From contig MCGO01000090.1 in the NCBI GenBank assembly GCA_002104985.1, positions 1-64,000 of the forward strand: DNA of 64,000 nucleotides. The letters run 5' to 3'. Under the pieces are notes generated by a model. It had not been told where the DNA came from and made no database searches. It saw only the letters and a program-made list of their open reading frames with translations. The position numbers and the translations under genes are program-made. Source of the DNA: Rhizoclosmatium globosum (lineage: Eukaryota > Chytridiomycota > Chytridiomycetes > Chytridiales > Chytriomycetaceae). Below are positions 55,325 through 64,000 of the stretch, piece by piece (positions within the stretch are counted from its first letter, which is position 1; each line of letters starts with the position of its first letter).

Positions 55325-57216
55325 TCACTTCTTGACCCACAACACATTATCAATCGCAAACTCGATATACCACTTGACAGCCTCATAAATCTCCTTTCCA
55401 GTAGGAACAATCTGCTCTGGAGGAAGAATGAACCCTTCCCCGCCATTCACTTCATCAGCACTAGGTCTCAATTCGATCGTGTATGCGTAGAGGCGACGGT
55501 CTGGTAACCATTCCTGTACCTCTTCGTCGTAGAACCAGTCGGAGGCTGTTCCGGATGCAGCGTAGAGATCAATTTCACGTTCGGAGACGTATTTCTTTCC
55601 AGAGGTCTTTTTGATTGCGTCGCGGATACCGTCACCGCCCTTTTTGAGGAGTGGCTCGTCTGGAGCTGGCTTTTGAGTCCATCCTATGGTTGACGTTATT
55701 TGGTAAGTGTGTCCTTCTAATTTCGACATCGTCTACACATTCTATTTTTCCATTCATCCTTGTTCGCTACGCTCACAACATTTCATGAAGGCAATAACAA
55801 CTTCCTTCAGTTTTCGACATCGTCTACTCATTCTATTTTTCCATTCATCCTTGTTCGCTACACTCACAACATTTCATAAAGGCAGGTTCGCTGCACTCAC
55901 TCAACCACGCTCAAAACAAAAATACTCACCATAAGGACGAAGAACAAGTTGACTGAATGAGTGCAAATCAATAGCGCCAATCAAACGCGTATGGTTATCA
56001 TTTTTAAAGAATTCAATGAGAGCTTTGACTTCCGGCTCACTTCCCGCTTCGGGACCCATATAAGTGTCAGAGAACGGCATGTTGGAAGAACCACCTTCAC
56101 CCCACTAACAGTTAAAAAGATAAAAAGTGGATATTAGTATTGGGAAGAATGGCGGATGAATTTCTTACATGAGCAGGCCAGTTTCTGTTGAGGTCGACAC
56201 CAATGGACCCAAAAAAGTCGCCTTTGATTGGACGTCTGTTTTTACGCCAGAGACGGTTGCCTGTCCAAGTGTGTTCATAACCATCGACATTCATGAGGGG
56301 CACAATAATCAATTCAGCGGAATCCAACAAAGATGGGTTAGATGCGTGATCAGCAATGAGGCTGTGTGGATGAGTTTAGATTGACGGAAAAGCCGATGAG
56401 TATTCTTGAAAACACGCACCTGTGAACAAAGTATTGAACGGTGGCAGGGCCAATCCACTCTCTAGCATGGTCACCGGAATGGAACCAAAACTGCGGCTTA
56501 GTCAGCTTGTTGACGGAGGAAGTAAGCTTGATGGCAATAATGTCCTTCTTCAAGTAAGTCTTCCCGATTGAAGGAATGAAAGTAACGAGGTCCGGGTGTT
56601 TCGCAGCCAAGTCCTTGAACCAAGCAACAATGTCCGTGTACTTGTGGTATTCCGAGAACCAGTTATCCGGCTGATTTCCGAGTAAAAGTGTAAGTGTCCT
56701 TGATGAGTACAAGTTTGAGTGACTCACAGCAAAGCGGTCGTTTCCAAGTGCCAACAGCCTCGACTGGGACACGGCGAGTCTGTCCATTTCCTTGTCGACG
56801 AGGCTCTGAACATTGTCGACAATTGTCTGCGCAGTCGGCGGAAGAAGCGACGGCGGAAGAACAGACGCGTCGACTTGGATCTATTCGAGACAAACTAGAT
56901 TAAACAAGTAACTACTCGCACAAGCAAACAAACAAACAACACTCACATCCACGTGGCTCGTGCCCCAAACAAGAATCGATTCAATTCCGCGTGTCGACGA
57001 AAGAACAGATTCGAGGGCCGTGCGTTCGCCAAAACCAACGGGAAGTCGGACGATGCGGTGGCCGGCGTAAGGACCCTGGACCTTTGTGTTCGATGGCTCT
57101 ACTCCGGCGACAAGTGGTTGCTGCTGCGGGTGTTGTTGGTGCTGGTGTCCAATGGCCGCTGCCACGGCTGAAGAGGCACTGCAAATCAAGGTGGCAACAA
57201 CTGTGATTGAAACCAT
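55325..57216 (-). CDS. Secreted zinc metallocarboxypeptidase, M14A family
   Basis: Signal peptide MVSITVVATLICSASSAVAA at 57216, then a pro-domain with VRLPVG. Catalytic domain motifs: HSGDHAREW (zinc His and Glu as HxxE), NVDGYEHTW..NRLWRKNRR, GVDLNRNWPAHW, IDLHSFSQLVLRPYGW (zinc His) and YAYTIELRP (catalytic Glu). All expected residues are present, so it should be an active carboxypeptidase in the secretory pathway or outside the cell. Six or more exons; one intron (about 55685-55930) joins LRPY/GWTQ and contains a tandem duplication. Likely a nutrient or wall-degrading enzyme. Confidence 0.9.
55721..55884. repeat. Tandem 73-bp duplication inside a carboxypeptidase intron
   Basis: TTTCGACATCGTCTAC... 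runs at 55721-55793 and again at 55812-55884, differing at only a few positions (TACACATT/TACTCATT, TACGCT/TACACT, CATGAAGG/CATAAAGG). The copies are 91 bp apart. The repeat accounts for most of the length of this long intron. Confidence 0.9.
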
Positions 57217-58610
57217 CTTTTTTTGGTTTCCTATCGCGTCACTTGCATGCCGAATACACTGTTGGTCACAATATTCTGTTCAATCGCTGGGCGTATTGGT
57301 GATTGTGGAGGAAACTTAACAGGCTCCTGATTCTAGGACCGTCACTGCCTTTTCGCCGAAGTTCAGAACTCCTCGTGTTTTTTTAAACGATTGCACAACA
57401 ACTTGTGCCGCCTTTTCTGTGAAAAACTATGATCATAAACATAAACAATGTGTTCAAGCAATCAATCAACCTCACAACCAGGTTTTTTTTTTTCTAAGCA
57501 TTAGGTACAATTGAGAATGCTAATATTACAATGAAATAGTTGTGCAGAGCTTTGAAAGCTCGCTTATTCGCAAGTCGTATTCCAATTTTAGCCACAAAAT
57601 GAATAAGCAGAAATGTTCAAGTCCCCACAACGCATCCTATTCTTTTGAGAGCTATCTTTTATTTAATTAAGCAAGTTTCTTCTATTATGCAGCTTTCCAG
57701 AAAGCGTAAGTTTGACAGTGAAGCGGTGGCAAGATGAGTTTGCCCAACACGACCGAAAGAGTTCACTCCAGCAGGCGACTATATTCGTTCCTTATTGCCG
57801 CCCATTTGTCGCCCACTTTGCTCGCTATAAGACGAATGATTTGTCAACTTTGATCCGAACCTGTTTCAATATTACATAATACCTTACTTCACTCTCACAA
57901 ACATGACAGCTTTAAAAAGTAAATACATTTTTCGATTCGATATTAAGCTTTGTTTGTGACCTCGTTGCGACAGGGATTTGTGTTGTAAGAGTTTCTTGCT
58001 CTGAACTGCACATAAACCCCTGCAACCCAAAGTTTATAATTTGAGTCAACTTAACTGCTTTAACATCGATTGTTGGTCGTGTATGTAATCGATAGTTGAG
58101 GTTTATAATAACCATCCTTTTAGAGTCCAATCTTGCTGAACCAAACTTGTGACTCTTCCTCCACACTCTCTGCTCGAAAATTCAATAACTCCAAACGGTG
58201 AAACAAGGGGGTCGCGGCCTACGATCCCTTCGTGCCACTTTCTTACATTTTGGTTTGGACCGAAATGAAAAGTCATCATTTGAAAATTTTCCCAAGCTCT
58301 TCCGAAACGGAAAGTGCCACACAACCCTATCGAACGTTCCTTTGCTTTCCGAAAAGAGCGATTCCTCATTCAAAATCGCAACAGGTTAATACAAGTGACC
58401 GCGCTGAAGTTGTATGTCGGAGAACACTGCCGTCGTCCAAGAAAAAGAAAAGAGTTCTAAACCTATTTCTAAGCAAAAGTTGTTGCATCGCTGTGAATCA
58501 AATTTTTTGATTTGAGTATAATCATCTCACTGGAGCCTCCCATACCCCTTTAAAAGGGGCGCTTCTTTTTCTGTTCCATCCTCAGTTTTTTCTCAAAATC
58601 TTTTTCTAAT
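57217..58610. other. Divergent promoter region of carboxypeptidase and hexose transporter genes
   Basis: About 1.4 kb with no supportable gene; short overlapping frames near 58100-58500 on both strands are not protein-like. It includes a T-run at 57483-57493. A pyrimidine-rich tract (CTTCTTTTTCTG..., 58560-58605) immediately precedes the transporter ATG and probably forms its 5' leader. Confidence 0.45.
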
Positions 58611-60319
58611 ATGCCCAAGTCTGAAGGATCATCTGCCTACAACTGGCTCGTCGGATTCGCTGCTGGATTCGGAGCCTTGCTCTTCGGTGTAAGTTCTATT
58701 ACTAATTCCATGAACAATTGTACATGGCTCTAACGCTTCGTCAATCATGTAGTATGAGATCGGTGTCATTGGGTAAGTCTTCATCTTTTGTGCGGCAGGG
58801 CGTTACTGTGGCTTGGCCCAGACAACCCCTAATTCTAATATAACCTCGACCATACCCACAGACAAGTCCTTGCTATGATCTCTTTCCAGATTCAGTTCAA
58901 CCTCATCAAGCTTGACTCTCTTGGAAACCCAATTTACGGTGATGACGGAAAGACCATCGATGCTGATAACCAGGCCGACTTGGAGTCCTGGATTACTTCC
59001 ACTTTCTTGTTCGGTTGTATTATTGGTGCTGCCATCTTCTCTGTTGTCTGTGACAGACTTGGTCGTAAGAGATCCATCATCATTTCTGGTGTATTGTTCG
59101 CCATTGGTGGTCTTGTCCAATGTACTGTTTCTTCCCTTGGTCCTTTCTTGGTTGGTCGTGTCATCTCTGGTCTTGCCATTGGTACTGCTTCTATGGTCGT
59201 TCCCATTTACATTGCCGAGACTGCTCCAGCTGCTACTCGTGGTGCCTTGTAAGTACTTAACACACATCATAAAACGACAGCGTTCAAAGCTAACTAATTA
59301 TCATTAGGACAACTGTTTACCAGCTCATGATTACTATGGGTATCTTCATTGCAACCGCCATCAACTCCATCATCATGAAGACTATCGATGACTTAAACTT
59401 CACTCAATGGCGTCTTGCTCTCGGAATGCAGATCGTTCCATCTATCCTCCTTGTTCTTCTTGTCTCTTTCATCCCAGAGTCTCCACGTTGGTTGGCCGAG
59501 AAGGATCGTCACGAGCAGGCTATCCAAGTTATCTCCAAGCTCCGTGGCCTCGATGTTAACCACTCTGAAGTTGTTGCCGAGATGAAGGAAATCCAAGACA
59601 GTGTTGACTTTGACAAGAGCTTGGGTGATTCTACCTGGGGTGAAATGTTCCGTGGATCAATTGGAAAGCGTACTTTGATTGCCATTGTCAACCAGTCCTT
59701 CCAGCAACTCACTGGTATCAACGTTATTTTGTACTACTCCAAGGATATCTTCAACGCCATGGGTTTCGCATCTGCTGATACCAAGATTGCTTTCCCACTT
59801 GCAAACACCTTCATCAACATGATCTCTACTTTCCCTGGTATGTGGTCTGTCGATCGTTTCGGTAGAAAGACCTTGTTGTTCTGGGGAGCCCTCGGAATGG
59901 CCATCGGTCACGCTGGAGTCTTCACCTTCTTCCAGCTTTCCAAGTCTAACCAGCCACTTGCCTGGGGTGCCATTATCTCCGTTTACGTTTTCTTGATTTC
60001 CTACGCCATGACTTGGGGTCCAGTTGTTTGGTCTTACCAGGCTGAAATCTTCCCACTTCGTGTCCGTTCCAAGGGTACTGGTATTGGTACCGTTGCTAAC
60101 TGGGTCTGGAACACTATTATTGCCTACGCTTTCCCACAGGTGTTCAGTGCTTTGAACAAGGGCCCAAGTGTCTACTGGATCTTCTTCTCCTTCTGTGCCC
60201 TCATGTTTGTCTGGGCTGGAACTATGATTAAGGAAACCAAGGGACTCACCCTTGAGCAAATTGGTGAAGTGTTTGGCGAGGAAAAGAGAGACCAGGAGAC
60301 TGGGGCTGCTAAGAACTAA
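58611..60319 (+). CDS. Hexose transporter, MFS sugar porter family
   Basis: Plasma-membrane sugar uptake. Exons: 58611-58688, a 20-nt micro-exon 58753-58772, 58862-59248 and 59308-60319. Splicing restores ALLFG-YEIGVIG-QVLAM, the first TM segment and its conserved Tyr/Asp position. Family signatures: DRLGRKRS, GRVISGLAIGTASMVVPIYIAE (PESPRWLAEK after TM6), QLTGINVILYYS, DRFGRKT and a C-terminal ETKGLTLEQIGEVF. Twelve membrane spans are expected. Codons are strongly biased to C-ending, as in a highly expressed gene. AATAAA at 60370. Confidence 0.93.
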
Positions 60320-61262
60320 ATTCAACATACCTCTTACTTTCTGTTTTCTGTCCATTTATATGTTCTGTGAATAAATCTTAGATTGATTTATAATTGTTGG
60401 TGTCTTTGGGCTTTTACCACGTGAACCTGAATAATACAGAAGTAGCGCCAAAATCTCAGAAAGTGCCATTCGTTTCTAACAGCCTACATGAATCTCGCGA
60501 ACTGCTACTTTGATGGCAACAGTAAATTCTTTTGTTACAGCTTCAATAACAGCTAAATGGGCCACGCAGTCAAAGACAAAGGCTCATTCCATACCCAGTG
60601 AAAACGTCATCTACGCATAAAGAGCATTCGATGCGTTATGTTTGAGGGTTTGGGTTTGCAACATGTATCTCTTTCTGCTGAATGCAAACACTGTTTTATT
60701 GTTACTGTGCCACATATAATAAAGACAAGTTTTTCCCCAAAACTCGTACTACGTCGACTACCGCATCAATCCAATCAACTACGTTACAGCACTTTCCGCT
60801 AAGGATAATGCAACTGTCGGACCTTTTACTCATACATTCGTATCCATCGTTCACACTCATTCCTGATGCATATTTTCGGACGTATGACATCCTGATGGGC
60901 TCAGTTACGATAACTTGATTTCTGACGGGGAGTAATTGGGAGTGAAGAGATCCACGCATCTGTAGCGTGGATAAAGTTCTTGATTTTAACACTTAAGGTG
61001 CTGTTGGTTGTGAGTTGAAAAGTTGTGGTGTGATTCTCTCCTGAACAAAGCATAGTCACAACAACCTGCCTAGCTACTGTGGCTCATTATGCCATTTAGT
61101 GCTTTTCGAAGCGTTCTTTTGAATAATCCAAATGTTCGCACGTATTTTTAGAGCCAAGATGTTCCATGTCTGCAACCAAGCACATCATTTCCCCACACGA
61201 ACACACTCCAAAAAGTCATTCCGCAATCACATTTCAAAAAAACCACCCTCCAAAAGTAAAAG
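60320..61262. other. Intergenic region between hexose transporter and Reeler-like gene
   Basis: About 940 nt with no coding sequence that I can support. It contains the transporter's polyadenylation signal and presumably the promoter of the next gene. Nothing else seen. Confidence 0.45.
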
Positions 61263-62453
61263 ATGCCCTCTGTCTCGTCATTTCTAGCAACGCTAGTCCT
61301 CGTCCTGTCTTCCCTCCAAGTCTCTGCATTCACAAACGGAACCCTCATCCCCGGATACATCTGCAACCTCCGTGACCTCGCCCATGGCTCCCCAACCTCT
61401 CTCGGTGCTGTCATCCCTCTCCTAGTAGAAGACGACTCTCAAGCCAAAATTGCAGGATACCACCAACTCCTCACAAACGCGACTCGATACGCGGCTCAAG
61501 ACCTCTGCACCGCTACCATCACTCCTGCGTCCACTACTGCACCCATCGAATTCAATGTCATTGTAAAGACTCTTGGTGGTGAGCATTTGATTGGGCTTAT
61601 TGTATGGATCCAGACAGATGTTTCCAAGAACCCGCAACGAATTGGGACGTTCAAGAAGGCGGGGTTGAATATGTTGAGGTATCCGTATGAAGGGTGTGGT
61701 GAGACGATTGTGCATTCAAAGGCGTTGGATGATGATGCTGTGGTGAAAAGTGAATCTGGAGCAATGTTGTGGAGTCCTGTGAGTCCTGTGTCGATGGAGA
61801 AAGTTGAATGCAGTAGCGGTGGTATGAGTTACGGGTCTTTGGGAGGATCTGGGGAGAATGAGTCTTCTTCGAAGGAATACGGTGATACCAAGTCTGGCGA
61901 GAAGAATCTCAAGAAAGAATGTATGGGTTCTGTAGTCGTACGTGGAGTTTGTGTCACTGCAAAGGGATATGGAAAGTTTGCCATTCCATTGAAGCTGTCC
62001 GGTGGTGGGTCTTGTGGAACGAACACTGGTGGAATTCAAAAGCCTGTCTCTGTCATCCAAGGTCAAGTTACCGGAGGCGGCGTTGTTGCAAGCGTTCCAG
62101 CAATTCCTATTGCCGTAAGCGCTGTCTATGCTGCCTCTAGCATAGTTGGTGCTGCTTTCCCGGCTCCAACTACTCCCATCGCCAGCCCTGCGGCCGTTAT
62201 GCCACAGGTTGCGCAAATCTACAACATTCCAGCTAATGGAGTCGTAATGATCACTCCTGCAGTAGCTCCTGGCCCTTCAGCAACAACTCCCAAGACCTCC
62301 AATGCGACACCAGCGGTAGGAATGGCAGTGGTGCCCGTCTCGAATGTCGCTCAAAATGCGAATGGCGCAAAGGGGCTTGTTGCATCACCTGCAAATAAGA
62401 TTTTCAAAAGCACTTTTATGATTGTGGCTGGGATGACGATCATTATGCTTTAA
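61263..62453 (+). CDS. Secreted Reeler-like GPI-type protein
   Basis: Single exon, 396 residues. Signal peptide MPSVSSFLATLVLVLSSLQVSA. The next ~170 residues, IPGYICNLRDLAHGSPTSLG, HLIGLIVWIQ, RIGTF, then TIVHSKALDD and SGAMLWSPVSPVS, follow the order of Reeler-type domains (Cys, a GLI-W strand, an H-S and a W-x-P). Then there is a Ser/Gly/Lys-rich linker, a Cys pair, a long Ala/Pro/Val-rich stalk and a hydrophobic C-terminus (TFMIVAGMTIIML) fitting a GPI signal. Probably surface-displayed; role unknown. Confidence 0.65.
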   Translation: MPSVSSFLATLVLVLSSLQVSAFTNGTLIPGYICNLRDLAHGSPTSLGAVIPLLVEDDSQAKIAGYHQLLTNATRYAAQDLCTATITPASTTAPIEFNVIVKTLGGEHLIGLIVWIQTDVSKNPQRIGTFKKAGLNMLRYPYEGCGETIVHSKALDDDAVVKSESGAMLWSPVSPVSMEKVECSSGGMSYGSLGGSGENESSSKEYGDTKSGEKNLKKECMGSVVVRGVCVTAKGYGKFAIPLKLSGGGSCGTNTGGIQKPVSVIQGQVTGGGVVASVPAIPIAVSAVYAASSIVGAAFPAPTTPIASPAAVMPQVAQIYNIPANGVVMITPAVAPGPSATTPKTSNATPAVGMAVVPVSNVAQNANGAKGLVASPANKIFKSTFMIVAGMTIIML

Positions 62454-62803
62454 AACTTGGATACTTTCATTTATCGCTTCTCAGCATTGCATATAAACAA
62501 AGATATCAAGTCATTTTCAATCGCGTTCCGACAAAGATAAGAACATTGTGTTAAATGAGGGTTAGCGAATCGGCTGAGTGCCCCCTGTCCCCGATATCTT
62601 GTTTGTTCCAACCATTCTCAAGTGTTTTCGTTGCTGCTTGCAGTGTTGCTTGCATTGAACTTGAACTTGAACTTGCACTGAAGAAGGGGCGGAAGAATGA
62701 GGTTTCAGTCCCTGACACTGCTTTCTGATACCCAATCTCGAAAACACGTTTCTGAAAAAATCGTCACTGATACCGCAACGTATAAATTAGGGCAGAAACA
62801 CCA
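62454..62803. promoter_or_regulatory. Upstream region of UGP1
   Basis: 350 nt between two same-strand genes, without a gene. It contains a short repeat of TTGAAC/TTGCAC near 62650-62680 and the UGP1 leader. No specific element identified. Confidence 0.4.
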
Positions 62804-64000
62804 ATGGCCGATAACAAATTCACCTCAACTGAGAACATGAACGGAGCTCCATCAGCGCACGACCGTGCCCACTCTCTCATTGTAAGCTATTCACGCTCTA
62901 CCCTCTGAAGGGTAAGCATGACTCACACGCACCCTCCCCTCGCACACAGGACTTCCAGGGAACAACACTCGGAATGGCCGCGAAGGGAATGCGCAACGAG
63001 CTGCACAACCTCGTCAACACTGCGCCTGAGGCCGACCGCGAACACTTTGCCAAAGAAATGGATTCGTTCTTTGACCTGTTTGGACGATACTTGACCGAGA
63101 AGGCGAAGGGCCAGAAGATGTGAGTATACTTGGCCTGGAGTAGCTTAGAGGGCCTGGGGGAGGAAGCTTCCAGGGTTGATCACTTGGGCAGGGTGTCATT
63201 ATTGCGTCAACACTGCGGAGTTTCAAAATTGGGATACCTCCACGCACCACCCCCTTTTACCACTTTAAATCACATCGTACTAATCGAATTATACGTGTTA
63301 TAGCAACTGGGGCAAGATCAAGTCGCCAAAGGACGACCAAATCATTCCTTACAAGAACTTGAAGCCAGTCGCTTCAGCGCCCGTCAATGCCGAAAACCTC
63401 GCTAAGCTCGCGGTTTTGAAGCTTAATGGAGGTCTCGGAACTACTATGGGATGCGTTGGACCAAAGAGGTGAGATTTCATGACTGGACAGATTTTGAATG
63501 CTGTTTGGTGGCTGGCCCTGTCCTACTCCCCTCAATCAATAGTCCTCGGGAACTAACGGGTCGATTAATTTAGTGCGATCGAAGTTCGCGATGGAATGAC
63601 CTTCCTCGACTTGACTGTCCGTCAAGTTGAATACCTCAACAGCTCAAACGGCGTCAACGTCCCCCTTATCCTCATGAACTCCTTCAACACCGACGTTGAC
63701 ACTACCAACATTATCCAAAAGTACTCCAGCCACGCCCTGCAAATTCTCACCTTCAACCAATCCCGATACCCAAGAGTCGGAAAGGAGAGCTTGCTCCCAT
63801 GCCCAAAGAGCTTTGCCGACCAAGGGCCAAACTGGTACCCACCAGGTCACGGTGACTTGTTCGAGTCTCTTGCCAACTCTGGTCTCCTCGACCAGTTGAT
63901 TGCTGAAGGCAAGGAGTACCTCTTTATCTCCAACGTTGACAACTTGGGAGCCACTGTCGACACCACCATTCTCGACCACATGGCCAAATCCGGTGCCGAA
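62804..64000 (+). CDS. UGP1: UTP-glucose-1-phosphate uridylyltransferase (3' end outside window)
   Basis: Makes UDP-glucose for glucans, glycogen, trehalose and glycoproteins; cytosolic. Exons seen: 62804-62881, 62950-63119, 63304-63468 and 63574 onward. Start [20 protein letters not shown], then [17 protein letters not shown] (nucleotide-binding loop), [37 protein letters not shown] and [13 protein letters not shown], all family hallmarks. The frame is intact to the window edge; about half of the usual length is visible. Splice phases agree at each join. Confidence 0.95.

Noticed and set aside
1..64000. CRISPR arrays, tRNA or rRNA genes
   Set aside because: No spaced direct-repeat array, A/B-box cloverleaf or rRNA core was seen; the window is eukaryotic protein-coding DNA.

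Overview
The window is nuclear DNA of a fungus. Genes are monocistronic, lie on both strands and are split by short GT-AG introns (mostly 45-180 nt). The content is fungal: SPT6, SEC61, UDP-glucose pyrophosphorylase, a hexose transporter, and Ser/Thr-rich secreted proteins with GPI-like tails. A CNBD2-like protein with two cyclic-nucleotide-binding folds, the Reeler-like and PAN-like secreted proteins, and a very large VLIG/GBP-type GTPase suggest an early-diverging zoosporic (chytrid-like) lineage. That assignment is an inference; no rRNA or other direct taxonomic marker is present.

Layout. 1-7.5 kb: 3' part of a giant GTPase gene with Cys/His-rich modules and a C-terminal von Willebrand A domain. 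7.5-15 kb: a Helitron-like rolling-circle transposon with both Rep catalytic motifs and the Pif1-type helicase motifs. It is followed by a small MBD-like reading frame, a Cys-rich two-exon gene and an unassigned 293-residue gene (15-16.7 kb) that may be cargo. 16.8-20.1 kb: three tandem DUF4336-like genes. 20.3-21.9 kb: a heavily frameshifted MFS transporter. 22-23.8 kb: gene-poor DNA with a possible solo LTR. 23.8-37.4 kb: SEC61 alpha, a SET-MYND protein, a glycosyltransferase, deoxyhypusine hydroxylase, SPT6 and an Old Yellow Enzyme. 37.5-40 kb: three tandem acyl-CoA thioesterase-like genes on the minus strand. 40.2-44.1 kb: a small membrane protein, a SnoaL/NTF2-like protein, then COQ7, mitochondrial acyl carrier protein and BolA2/Fra2 head to tail. 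45-49.5 kb: a large GPI-type surface protein and a decayed copy of its C-terminal half. 49.8-53.2 kb: the CNBD2-like gene. 53.4-57.2 kb: a type II membrane protein, a small PAN-like secreted protein and an M14 carboxypeptidase. 58.6-64 kb: a hexose transporter, a Reeler-like secreted protein and the 5' part of UGP1.

Several otherwise well-conserved genes (SEC61, COQ7, OYE, the third DUF4336 copy, MFS, the small PAN protein, possibly SPT6 and SET-MYND) carry small frameshifts, often one base and sometimes in a homopolymer. SEC61 and COQ7 are unlikely pseudogenes, so much of this probably reflects indel errors in the assembly. Frameshifts here should not be read as gene death without raw reads.

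Functionally the host genes are housekeeping: translocon, transcription elongation, eIF5A hypusination, ubiquinone, mitochondrial fatty-acid/lipoate and Fe-S regulation, and sugar uptake feeding UDP-glucose. The accessory layers are the Helitron region, the tandem paralogue arrays and the secreted proteins.
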